From Agelas oroides (taxonomy: Eukaryota > Porifera > Demospongiae > Agelasida > Agelasidae), in contig OX422192.1 of assembly GCA_949130485.1 (NCBI GenBank), positions 124,001 through 188,000 on the forward strand: a stretch of 64,000 nucleotides of DNA, written 5' to 3'. The stretch's first letter is position 1; every line of letters begins with the position of its first letter. A program made the position numbers and the translations under genes. This document shows positions 46,501 through 57,200 of the stretch, one piece after another. Below the pieces are notes generated by a model. The model did not search any database and was not told the origin of the DNA. It saw only the letters and a list, made by a program, of their open reading frames with translations.

Positions 46501-49228
46501 AAGTCTTGAACCTTTTCCTCCTCGAGCTGCTTGTTGTAATTGGCTTCTTGTCTCAGGGAGGTTGCCAGTAGCTCCTTCTCGCTGCCCAGGGAGGAGAGGG
46601 TACCCTCCAGCCGACCACTGTCTGCCAGCACACTGTCCAGCTAGGAGGGAGGAGAGGAGAGGAGAGGAGAGAGGGGGGAGGAAGGGGGACAAAGTGGAGG
46701 GAGTCAAGGGGAGGAGAGTGATGGTAAGAGAGAGGAGCTCTAAGGCACAAAAGATCTACTTGGGAGAGAGGAGCTACAGTCCAACAGGTTATGCACAAAA
46801 GATTTGTTTGCAGGCTACCGTCCTGCTACCGATCTGCTGACACAATCACCTCCTACCTACCTGTCTCTGCATCTCTCTGAGCCTCCTCCTGCCTTCCCCC
46901 TCACTGCTGGCCACCCTCTCGGCTAGTTCCTCCCTCTCTCTCTCCACCTCATGCAGAGACACCTCCAGCTGTGACTGGCGTGATCTCGCTTCTAGCAGAG
47001 AACGTTTCAGTGATAGCATCTCCCGCTCAAGCAGTGTGCGCGAGTGTCGAGTTGCAGCCAGGGCATCTGATAGCTCAGCATTACGCAGACATAAACGCTC
47101 CTGGGGAGAGAGTGGAAGAAGAGGGAGGAAGGGAGAGGAATTGACAAATCACTCCAATTATCAACTTTTGGTAAGTTTGTTGAAACCGAGTCTATTCAGA
47201 CCTGTACTCACATCCCCCCACACCCCTACCCACTCCACCATCCCTCACACCCCCCCCCCCCCCCCCCTCACATCCTCCTCCCTCCCTCACCAGGTCCTTA
47301 ACGAGAATGTTATTGTTGTGTGTGTGGTGGGAGGTGACATGGTCCCTCAGGAGAGAGATCTCAGAGCGGAGGTCTGTCACATGGGCCACCAACCCCTCCA
47401 CCTGCTCCTCACGCTCATGGAGGCTCTGGGAGGGAGGGCACGTGATGCTGTGATGGTGTGAGAGTGTGATAGTGTGATGGTGCAGTACCTTCTCAAGCTC
47501 CGAGTTGGTGATACTGCTCTGGCTAAGTTGTTCTTCCATCATCCTTGCCCGCCTCCCCTCCTCCCTCCCCCTCTCCCTCTCCCTCTCTAGCTCCCCCAGG
47601 ATGACACGCTTCTCACGAGTTGTTTGGTCCAGAGCATCACGTAAACCACAAACCTAGTGAGCAGGAAAGAAGGAGGAGGAAAGATGGGGAGGGTGAGGAG
47701 GAGAGGAAGGTGAGGAGGAGGAGGAGGAGGAGGGTGAGGAGGAAGGTGAGGAGGGAGAGAAAAGGTGGTAGCAGTATTTTGGCCTTCAGAATACAAGAGT
47801 AAGAAAGCAGTGCACAATTTGGGGGAGAAGAGAGAGGAGAAGGGGGGAGAAAAGGGAGGATGAGAAGGCGGGAGAAGGAGGGGGAGGAGGAGGGGGCGGA
47901 GAAGGCAGTGGAGCAGGAAATTAAACGAGTCATCACCTGGGCTTGGACCTCCTCGGAGCTGGTGTCTAAATGGTTGTGTAGACAGGATGGCTGCTGTGAG
48001 GGGGAGGAGGCGTGGCCCGATGAGTGTCCCACCAGCTGCCATCGATTCATCTTCACTGCTGCAGAGTGTGAACCAGAAACAACAACGCTCATGGTACATA
48101 AGCACATGCACTCACTTTGAGGCTTTCATTAGGTCCAGGTCAGTTAATGAATGTGCTGGCCATTCTCTCCCATAAGTACACGCACACGCACACACATGTA
48201 CACTAAGTCCGGGTCCCCCCTCCCCACCTGCTACCTCACCTTCCAGCTGAGACTTTGTCTGCTCCAGTTCTCTCTTGGTCTTCACATGTGACGCATGCTC
48301 CTCCTCCACCTGCAGCAGAACAGCATAAGAATGGCAGCTTGAGTAAGAGCGTGTACCTCCACAAAATTTGAAACCAGCCGCAATTTACCACCAGTACTAA
48401 TAGTACGGTTCATGACCAGACTACAGGCTTCTATTAAGAGTTACATGCTCTTACTCAAGCTGCCCGTTCTTGTGCACTCTTGGTGCAGCCATACCATATA
48501 TGGTACAGCAAATCTTAGTCTATAATACTGAAAAGAGCTCTTTTCACACGTTTCAATGGAGAGAACCAGCTACCCATGTGCACCAACAGTGAGAACATGT
48601 ATGCATTTCGTTCTCTGCATGCACCTGACGAGGCCCAATTAGGCCGAAACCGCGGTCATGCATTTGAGTAATGAAGAGTTTGAGTGACCTGGTCAATGAC
48701 AGTGAAGACTATACTCTGCAGAACCTGCAGAAGTGACCTCCATCTCTGCTATTTAATGGCCATGGAGACATAGATCTTGGTTTACACACCATATGTGGTA
48801 AACTGCACAACCATCACTACAGCCCGGCTATCCTCTCCCACACCTACTGCACATTAAACCTGCTCCAATGCACCTGAAAAACTGCATAAAGGCTACACCA
48901 GTCAATTGCACCTTAACTTCACACCCTCACACCTGCATCCCCCCCACACGCACTGAGGTACTCTAACACCCACACGTTCACACACCTTATCAGCAAGCTG
49001 GCGTTTCTCCCTCAGCAAGTTGGCAATCTGCGAGCGTAGCACTTGCACACTACTGCTCTCCTTAGAACGAGTTGTACTCTTTTTAGCGCCCACCCTCGCC
49101 TGAGGCGTCCTCTCTGACACAGTCACTCCCCGACCCAGCCCCGCCCTCGAGGTCTGGCGTGCAGCCGAGGATCGCGCAGGAGTGTCTACACCGTTCTTGC
49201 GGAGTAGGTTCACCCAGGTAGTCGCCAT
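41482..49228 (-). CDS. Large coiled-coil protein, identity not recognised
   Basis: 20 exons (minus): 49228-48986, 48309-48240, 48058-47937, 47653-47489, 47425-47291, 47100-46861, 46640-46512, 46413-45923, 45791-45608, 45502-45402, 44859-44718, 44612-44442, 44340-44225, 44146-44014, 43773-43543, 43175-42961, 42708-42457, 42189-42040, 41927-41794, 41642-41482; phases agree, 1,194 residues. A short basic, Ser/Thr-rich head (MATTWVNLLRKNGVDTPARS) precedes an almost continuous coiled coil, broken by a Ser/Pro-rich hinge (DTASLPSLDRPSPSPSLL). Exon 45923-46413 holds a 21-residue internal repeat. The C-terminus is Leu/Gln-rich. There is no signal peptide or membrane segment. Such proteins are often centrosomal, ciliary or Golgi tethers, but I cannot name the family. 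Its start lies 174 bases downstream of the RPN1 stop on the same strand. Confidence 0.8.
42215..42456 (-). repeat. 40-bp minisatellite repeating a splice donor (coiled-coil gene)
   Basis: Read on the minus strand, the exon ends ATCAG|GTGAGGG at 42,457. The intron then holds about six 40-bp units, each again containing CATCAG or CGTCAG followed by GTGAGGG, a GT run and TGATGAGTGTAAAGTGC. The repeat thus duplicates the end of the exon and its donor. Confidence 0.85.
44935..45401 (-). repeat. Minisatellite repeating a splice donor (coiled-coil gene, second site)
   Basis: Read on the minus strand, the exon ends GAGGG|GTGAGTCAGGGAGG at 45,402. The whole following intron consists of units of about 30 bases that repeat GGGGTGAGT(C/T)AGGGA with spacer GATGGGAGGAG or similar, about 14 times. 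Confidence 0.85.
45940..46260 (-). repeat. 63-bp coding repeat, three heptads per unit
   Basis: Five tandem units of 21 residues, consensus LAGEKDALTRELQETKEDLGR, inside the large exon of the coiled-coil gene. The period is exactly three heptads, so the coiled coil is kept in register. Confidence 0.85.
48321..48478. mobile_element. MITE of about 160 bp, family B, intron 1 of the coiled-coil gene
   Basis: The left part reads CATAAGAATGGCAGCTTGAG and TAAGAGCGTGTAC; the right part is the inverse, GTTACATGCTCTTACTCAAG then CTGCCCGTTCTTG. Related ends occur at 7.4 kb and 54.5-54.7 kb. The rest of this 676-base intron (48,479-48,985) is unique apart from GACGAGGCCCAATTAGGCCG near 48,630, which looks like a repeat tail but was not identified. 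Confidence 0.65.
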
Positions 49229-49402
49229 TGGGAGCGGAGATAAAGTGATGGCGTTGGGAGTAGCCCCGCCCACTTCCGGTACGCATGCACTTACAACTCC
49301 ACAAAAGAGAGGCAGGAGGGAGGTAGTGGAGGAGATAATGAGTGGTCCAGTTCATTACGTTCATGTAAAGAATAGCAAATTGAAAACCTGAATTGCTACA
49401 GC
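49229..49402 (-). promoter_or_regulatory. Spacer between RPN1 3' end and the coiled-coil gene start
   Basis: Only 174 bases lie between the RPN1 stop and the next start codon on the same strand, so RPN1 polyadenylation and the downstream promoter must be packed here. No clear motifs were seen. Confidence 0.4.
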
Positions 49403-52400
49403 CTAGAGTCCAAGTCCCTGGACAATGGTGTCGATCTCATTCTGGAGACGGTTGAGGTGAGCCTGATTGGTTCGCTCTCGCTCCAAGTACTGCTGTTTGG
49501 CCATTCCACCCACAACCAGATTCTCCGCCAGCTGATAGCTCTCATCCACCTCGTGTTTTAGCTCATTTGACTTTTTTTGTAGCTCTGAGAGCTGGAGGGT
49601 GGGAGGAAGGGAGGGAGGGGGAGAAGGGAGTGGTAGGAGTGAGGGAGGGAGGGGGAGAAGGGAGTGGTAGGAGTGAGGGAGGGAGGGGGAAGAATGCGGA
49701 GTGACAGGTAAAGAGCGAGAAATAGGGAGAAAGGAGGATGTCATACAATGACAGGGGAATTACCAGTTGATATTATCCCACCTTGAAACTTTTTTCTGAG
49801 TCCATTTCCTGCAGCTGTTTGCCTAGAGAGTCAATATTTTCAGTGTACGTGCGGAAACGGTCATCCAGACTCCTCTTTGTGTTCTTGTAACCCTTTACAT
49901 CCTTGTTCTGCTTATAGCCGGCAATGGCATCCTGATACTGGCTCACAAGGGCTGTGCGCTGGTCGTGTGCTTGCAGGATTGACTCCACCAAAACCAGTGC
50001 CTTCTGCTTGGCCAGGAGCACTACGTCCTAGCAAAGGGTGTGAAGCGGTGCAGAGGGGAGAAGGAGAAAGTGTGTGTGTGCGGTATAGTGGAGAGTGTAG
50101 TGGAGAAAGGCAAGCAGGGAGGAGAGTAATAGTGGGAGAGGGGAGGGGAAGTGAGGAGAAAGGAGGGAGGAGAGGAGGAGGGAGAAAGGAGGGAGGAGAG
50201 GAGGAGAGGGGAAGTGAGGAGAAAGGAGGGAGGAGAGGAGGAGGGAGAAAGGAGGGAGGAGAGGAGGAGAGGGGAAGGAGGAGAAAGGAGGGAGGAGAGG
50301 AGGAGAGGAGGAGAGGGGAAGTGAGGAGAAAGGAGGGAGGAGAGGAGGAGAGGGGAAGTGAGGAGAAAGGAGGGAGGAGAGGAGGAGAGGGGGAGGGAGA
50401 AAGGAGGGAGGAGAGGGGAAGTGAGGGGAAGCAGAGGAAAGGCGTGGAAAGGGAGAGGGGGAGACACATAACGAACCTTGGTGATGGAGAAGTCTAGTCG
50501 CACAAACACGATGACCAGCAGAAAGAAGAGGTAGAAGGCCACCATCACCAGCAGAGGCTCCTGCAGCAACAGCACCATCTCAAATGTGTAGTGTAGCTGT
50601 GTGGGGTGAGGGGTGAGGGGTGAGGTAGGGTGAAGAGTGAGGAGAGATCAGGGGAGAGGAGGAAGGGGTGACGGAATGCATTGTCCACAACTAAGTTAAA
50701 CTGCCTTCAAAAAATGCCCATCAAATGCTCTCTCTCTCTGACCTCAAAGTCCTGGATGTGCTGCTCAACAAGGTTTTGTTTGTGTGCCACAACCACCCTC
50801 CGTCCGACTGTGTCCAGGTAGGTGTGGTGCAGCTCATTCGGCTGCTCTGACAGTGCATAGGGAGGCTTCAGGACAGTATCCCTGTGGAGGAACATGGATA
50901 GGATAACCCTTGATACCCATTCCCACCGTTATTCTTCCTCCTCTCCATTCCCTTCTGTCCCCTCTCCCACTCCTTTTTCCTCACCTTTCTCCTCACCTCT
51001 TCACTCTCCATCTTCTTCCCCCCCTCCCCCTCCTCCTCCTCCCCCTCCTCCTCCTCCTCCTCCCCCCCAACCCACCCACCCACCCACCCTCCCTCCCTCC
51101 CTCCCTCCCACCCACCCACCCACCCACCCACCCACCTCCCTCCCTCCCTCCCTCCCTCCCTCCCTCCCTCCCTCCCTCCCTCCCTCCCTCCCCCCCCTCC
51201 CTACCTCCCTCCCTCCCTCCCTCCCTACCTCCCTCCCTCCCTCCCTCCCTCCCTCCCTACCTTGCTCCTTCAGGCAGTATAATCCTCAGGGTGAGCTCAT
51301 CAATGACCTGGTCATCAAACAGGTGATCCACGACCCTCATCTTCAGCATAAAGTGACTTCCGGAGCGATAAAGGTACTCGTACGAGGGTACATTGTACCC
51401 CATATAGTACCGTGTCTGCCAGCCCCCAAACAGTGGAAACCTGTGAGATCATATTAGGAATCAGTCACTAAAGCTTCAGTATATGAGAGCAGCACAAACT
51501 CAGCACACCACCATGTGCAGATGGTCCTTGGTTACCAACTTAAATCAGAGTTTGTGAGGCCACCATGTGGAGACAGGAGGAGCCGTCCTCGTGGGCCTAT
51601 GAACTTTATTACTGTGTGTATTCTTAGTAGTGGACAGCCATGAACATTGCTTTTCACATACCATGGCCCTAATGAAGTATTCAGTCAAAAAAGATTCCAT
51701 CTCTCCACTGACACAGGAGCTAGCTGAGAAGCCACTGAAACATACCCACCTACCTTGGTGTTAGCTCCAGTTCCACAAAGTCCTCGTCCTCCCTCAGATG
51801 GCTGGTGGAAATGTTTCCAATCTCGTCTCGATAGTACACATCACGAGAGGAAGCAGGAAGGAGTGTCTTATAGCTCCTGACTGAGGACGGACCACTGTTG
51901 GGAGCACGCTGGTAGTCGTAGCGAGAAAATGAGCCCTTCAGAGTAGCACCTGTCGGGAGCGTGTGTGGGAGGAGGGGTGAAAGGTGAGGTGATGGTGTGA
52001 GGGAGAAGTGAAGAGGGGTGAGGGAGGTACACATGGGAGGGTGTGTGGGAGGAGGAGTGAAAGGTGAGGAACACATGCACACAGAGAATTCAGTAATGTC
52101 TATTCGGTCATCCATGTTCCTTCTGCATCTCCTCTGCCTCCCACACACACATCCCCCCTCCTCCACTCACGCACACACTCACTCGCACTCACACTCACAC
52201 TCACACACCAAGATGTTTGATATGAACGTGTTCCTCCACGGCAATGTTCCCCCAGTGTGACACTTCAATGATCCTCTCCAGTGACACGACTCCGATGAAC
52301 GGACCATTGTTCTCAAAATGTAGCACCATCTTGGCTTGGCTAAAGGCAGGGAGGTCACTATAGGGACCGTATGTGATCTCCTTTTCATTCTTGTTGACGG

Positions 52401-53268
52401 GGGAGACTCGTGAGAAGGATTCAATATTAGTGTTGGGGAGAGTGACAGTGGTGCTCTGTGTTTTGATGGAGTAGGGAGAGAAGATGTGGGCACTGCCTGT
52501 GAACTGGACCAGCTGGTTTTGAGCCTGTGAAGGAGGGATGGGGGGAGGGGGGAACAAAAAAGAGTTGGGAAGGGGGAAGGAAGGAGGAGAAGGGAGAGGA
52601 GGGGGGAGGAAAAGAAGGGAGACAAACGAGGATAACAAAAAAGGAAGAGGAGGCGGCACACAAAGAGAGGATTCTACCAACTGTACAAGACACAAAACAG
52701 CACAGTATCTCTCTAGCACCTGAGAAATCTTGCGGGGGTAAGGGAGGATGGCATGTGAGAACACGGTCTCCACGACAACGGTCGCACTCTCCTTGCTGGC
52801 CAGCGGCTTCAGTAGATCCACACGGAAAGTGGTGACATCACTACGGCCTCCAGCAAGATGGGCCACACGCACCTGGAGATCCTGAGCTGACTCATCGCTA
52901 CTCTTCTCCTTCACCTAACGTGAACATTTGCAGTTTTATGTTAGTACAAAACTTTTTGTCATGTCATTGGTCTTGCAATCCACAACCTTTGCACACATAA
53001 TTTACTTACAATCCACACTCCTCACCTGTGCCCCGATGTAGGCCAACTTGCTCGAGATGGAAGGATCTACGGTATAGAGGAACCAGCGGAGGGAGCTCTC
53101 CCCTCCATTCTCCACCGTCAGAGAAGTGCGTTCCTTGACCAAGTGTGTTGTCAGGTCCAGATCACGTGACACGTGCGAGAGCACCACGTCCCGACTCACC
53201 TCGTCCGCTGCACAGCTGACAGACGCCAGCAGCAGCGAGAGCAAAGATGCGACATACAGCACCTTCAT
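49403..53268 (-). CDS. RPN1: Ribophorin I, oligosaccharyltransferase subunit
   Basis: Nine exons (minus): 53268-53026, 52914-52720, 52524-52209, 51949-51754, 51440-51261, 50881-50743, 50596-50477, 50027-49782, 49591-49403; 607 residues, the same as human RPN1. The start [19 protein letters not shown] is a signal peptide; an in-frame ATG 15 bases earlier would lengthen the N-terminus. Clear matches: [73 protein letters not shown], and one membrane span ([18 protein letters not shown]) followed by RLDFSITKD and a cytosolic coiled-coil tail. It is a type I ER membrane subunit of the oligosaccharyltransferase that presents substrates for N-glycosylation. Divergent from NDUFA5. Confidence 0.97.
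50100..50450 (-). repeat. Purine minisatellite (pyrimidine on the RPN1 sense strand)
   Basis: Units of GGAGGGAGGAGAGGAGGAGA type fill the RPN1 intron between 50,028 and 50,476. On the sense strand this is a pyrimidine tract between the donor at 50,476 and the acceptor at 50,028. No coding content. Confidence 0.8.
51000..51260 (-). repeat. (CCTC)n / sense-strand (GGGA)n beside an RPN1 5' splice site
   Basis: About 210 bases of CCTC, CCAC and CCTAC repeats. On the RPN1 sense strand the donor after exon 51261-51440 reads AG|GTAGGGAGGGAGGGAGGG and GTAGGGAGG recurs twice more further in. Dozens of G-triplets in a row give strong G-quadruplex potential immediately at the splice donor. Confidence 0.85.
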
Positions 53269-53367
53269 CTTGCAGGAGCACATGGTCTTCTAAATATACG
53301 AAAGAATTTCAATATTTTAAACCTTAGTATACGGACGTGTACAGCCGCTGGATACATTGCAGCGAAG
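53269..53367. promoter_or_regulatory. 99-bp divergent promoter, RPN1 / NDUFA5
   Basis: The start codons of RPN1 (minus) and NDUFA5 (plus) are 99 bases apart, so a shared bidirectional promoter is likely. AT-rich middle, no classical TATA box identified. Confidence 0.6.
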
Positions 53368-54162
53368 ATGGCCAGCAACGGCATAAAGAAGGTGATCATT
53401 GCACAGGTCCACTGTATCTGCAGGTTTTTAAGTATCCTCTCCTTCTCTGCTGCAGGCTACTGGTCTGGTGGGCTTTGCAGTGGTGCCTAATGCCAGGGAG
53501 GTGGGTGGATCACTTGATGTAGTTGCTAGCTAGTCAGTAGGTCTCAACTCGAGTTCTCAGGTGTAACAGTTTTGGTCTCTTCTGAAAGAATGTTCTGTTG
53601 TTGCACTAAAGTACCTCCCTCTGCTGACACAGGTACTGTCGAAACTCTACACACAGACATTGTCTGCCTTGCAGAAGCTGCCCAAGGATGCAGCCTACCG
53701 GCACCACACAGAACAGGTAGTCCAGCAGCGACTGCAGGTGGTACAGGCTGAGACCAGCATACCCACCATCGAGGAGAAGATTGGCTGCGGTCAGGTCGAG
53801 GAACTCATTGACCAGGTGAGGGGGTGTGGCTTAGAACTGTGGGTGTTCATTAGGGGGCGTGGTTTAGTGATTGCTAGTACTGTACAGTACAGTGGTAGTA
53901 GGATGTAATGTATGGGGGATACTTGTACTTGCTTTGTTCACCGGTCCCTTCTGAGGTTATCGGTCACATAATGTACAACTGGAAAGCTGGAACGAGGCTA
54001 ACTAGCACAAGGGACTTGCTAAATACTCCTTCCTTCCCTCTCTTCCTCTTCCATTCCTTTAAGGCTGAGAGAGAGTTACAGCTTGTGAACAAGGTGGAGG
54101 AGTGGCAGATTTGGGACCCACCAGTGGGTGACCCACCTCCCAACCAATGGAAGTGGCCCTAG
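53368..54162 (+). CDS. NDUFA5: NADH dehydrogenase 1 alpha subcomplex subunit 5 (B13)
   Basis: Four exons: 53368-53406, 53456-53500, 53633-53815, 54064-54162; 121 residues versus 116 in human. It shares with NDUFA5: TGLVGFAV near the start, LYTQTLSALQKLPKDAAYR followed by HHTEQ, IPTIEEKIGCGQVEELIDQAE, and the end EEWQIWDPP...NQWKWP. It is an accessory subunit of the peripheral arm (Q module) of mitochondrial complex I on the matrix side. As in other animals there is no long cleavable presequence. It ends 79 bases before the convergent IPO9 stop. Confidence 0.95.
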
Positions 54163-54241
54163 CAGACTGACAGTCTATGTGTAGTCACAATGTCTGTATC
54201 ATAATACTCACTCTGTCATATAATATAGTATACTCTCAATA

Positions 54242-57200
54242 TCAGTGAGGTAAAATTCCAACAGTTCTCAGCGTGTGTTTCTCGTAGTCAGTTAGTGTTT
54301 GTAGGAAAGATCCAAAACATGGCTGCTGTGAGAGCTCCCTTAGGTAACCTGCCAAGTGTGCCTGGGAAGAAGGGGAGGGAGAAGAAGGGGAGGGAGGAGA
54401 AGGGGAGGGAGGAGAGGGGAGGGAGGAGAGGGGAGCAGAATACATCACAGCATAATCTTGTTTGAGAGGGCATAAGAACGGGTGGCTTAAGTAAGAGTGT
54501 GTATGGAATAGAAGCCCACAGTCCGGTTAACATTGTTGAACTGTACAAAAAATAGAACACCCGGTCATAGCAACAATGTGTCTGTGCAGCTGCTCAGTGC
54601 ATGTCACTATTTTCAGTACTGGCGGTAAATTCCGACTGGTTTCAAATTTTATGAAGTTACATGCTCTTACTCCAGCCCCCGTTTTTATATAGGTATGTAT
54701 ACACTTTACAAAGAGGCAAAGAGGCTGGGAGGAGAAGAGGAAGGATGGAGAGGGTGGGAGGAGAGGGTGGGGGGAGAGGGTGGAGAGGCTACATTGAACG
54801 CTGTCCACTGGGCCTGAGAGGTGTGTACCTGCATGTCCAGTTGCAGGACGGGCTCATCCACAAGGTCTGGGTCCTCCTCTCTCTCCCAGTCCTCTCCTCC
54901 CATTGCATCATACCCCGGGAAGTCACTGGCAGGTGCCAAGAGTGCTTCAAGGGAGGTAACACCACCAGCACTCTCAACATCCTGGAAAGAAAAACCACTC
55001 ACAATCAACTCTCATTTCAGCTCCAGCAGGAATCATGGAACCAACCACCATCGTGTTGAAACCAACAACCTAGCTGAGACCAGAGCTTAGTTACATATCC
55101 TGACCCACCTCTTCCTCGTCACTTCCCCCCTCCTCCTCCTCCTCTCCCCCTTGGCCTGCCGTCTGAGCCTCAATAGCATTTTGGATATCACTGATGAGCA
55201 ATTTGAGCACCTTCACTGGTAATGGTACCTTGGTCCACTGCTGGGGTGCTGAGGGGAAGAGAGGAGAGGAGGCAGGATGGGAGGAGAGAGGGAGGGAGGA
55301 GAGAGGGAGGGAGAAGGAAAAGGGGAGAGGAGGGAGAGAAGTGGCGGAGGAGGAGGAGGGAAGTGAAGACTGAAAAGGGGGTACAATTCAGACCATCGGC
55401 ACCTGCTGCTCGCTTGGACCTGGTCTGGATGCCCTCACTGTGCACCATCACCTCCTCCCCCTCCACTGTGATCTTGGTCAGTCGTTCATCATTCGTCCCC
55501 ACGCAGTGGGTGAGGATCTTGGTCAGAGCCAGACTGCTCACTCTCATTTCATACACTCCAAAGAAGCTGGGCTGTGTGGTAGAAAGGACAGGTATCATAC
55601 TGATGCAAATTGATGTTAGCAACCGGCTCACATGTCTTGTGCACCACTGAGTCATGACAAAGTTGAGCGCAGGCTGCCCCTGAGGGTCTGGCACTTGAGA
55701 CAGAAATGATACAACCGACTCCAGCTATACAGGACAGAGAAGGCTTCACACACACTCCAAGAATGAGTCTACAGTGGAACCCTGCTTAAAAACGGACACC
55801 CCTCAACAGCAGACACCCATGATATAATGGCCAATTCCAAAAGTTCGGACTGTCCTTCCATTCACTTAATACTTAAGCAACCCCTGAATAGCGGAGGGAA
55901 GAGGGAGGAGGGAATAGGGAGGAGAGGGATGTTGGCTGCGTTACCTCGGTCTGAATGAGGTGTGCAAACACGAGAAGCAAGGACTGCATGACACTGCTGG
56001 TGGACACACTCTGCATCTTGCTTAACACCGACCTCAGTAGCATCTCCAGATGCTCACCAAGCACATTGCCCGCCTGGAGGGAGGGAGGAGGGGAGGGAGG
56101 AGGGGAGGGAGGAGGGGAGGGAGGAGGGGAGGGAGAGGGGAGGAAGGGAGGGGAGGAAGGGAGGGGAGGAAGGGAGGGAAGGAAGGGAGGCAAGGAGGGA
56201 GGGGAGGAGGGAGGGAGGAAAGGAGGGAGGGGAGGAAGGGAGAGGGGAGGGGAGGGAGCATTGGATCACTACCCGAGGAACAGAAGGGCTCACTGAAGTT
56301 AAGCCTACCTTCTTCACAAAGGTGATGATGAGTTTCCCAACAAATGCAGCGGAGAACTCGGGTCTGCCCGGGTCCAGTAAATGAAGGATTACCTGAACCA
56401 CGTACTGCAGACCATTGCGTCCGGATGAGTCCACCCTGGGGGAGAGAGGAAACAGCCCGTAGCAAACTCAATTCTGTGACAGTAACTGGACTATATACTC
56501 ACCATCCAGCCAGCTGCTCCACACCAGTAGAGACAAATGCTCGAACACACTCCCCTCCGTTCTACACTGGGAGAAAACACGACTACCATGACCTCCACCT
56601 CTCCTCCTCCTCCTCTCCTCCCTCTCCTTCCCTCCTCCCCACTTCCTCCTCTCCACTCCCCTCCATCCTCCCCTTCTCCTCCTCCCCCCCTCACCCTCCT
56701 CCCTTCCTCCCTCTTCCTCTCCTCCCCTCACCCTCCTCCCTCACCCTCCTCCCCTCTTCCTCTCCTCTCCTCCTCCCCTCACCCTCCTCCCTCATCCCTC
56801 CTCTTCTCTTCTCCTCCTCCCCTCACCCTCCTCCCCTCACCCTCCCCCTCCTCACCTGTAACAGAGAAGAATCATCAGAGTCCAGCACTCTCTGAACCAC
56901 ACAGGGAAACACCTCCGAGACAAACATCTCCGGCAGTCCTCCCACCTTACACCCCCTCACAAGAGGCACCAGTACATCAAGTACAGCCTGTGGGTATGGA
57001 ATGTCACCATTTAGTCCCAACCACTCCCCATCCCTCAGCTCTCCCCGCATGTATGGTGCCGTATAGTGGGAATGTTCGCTGGTGCAAAATTTCGCAGGAA
57101 TGTGTCCGGACTCTTCAGAAGAAATTTTCACAGTTTTTATTTTCGTGGATCGAGCTCTGACCACACCCCTACCAGTTGACGGCCACGCCCCATATGCGAA

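Noticed and set aside
48600-48660. tRNA- or SINE-like segment with GACGAGGCCCAATTAGGCCG
   Set aside because: No cloverleaf or A/B boxes could be built; similarity to repeat tails is from memory only.
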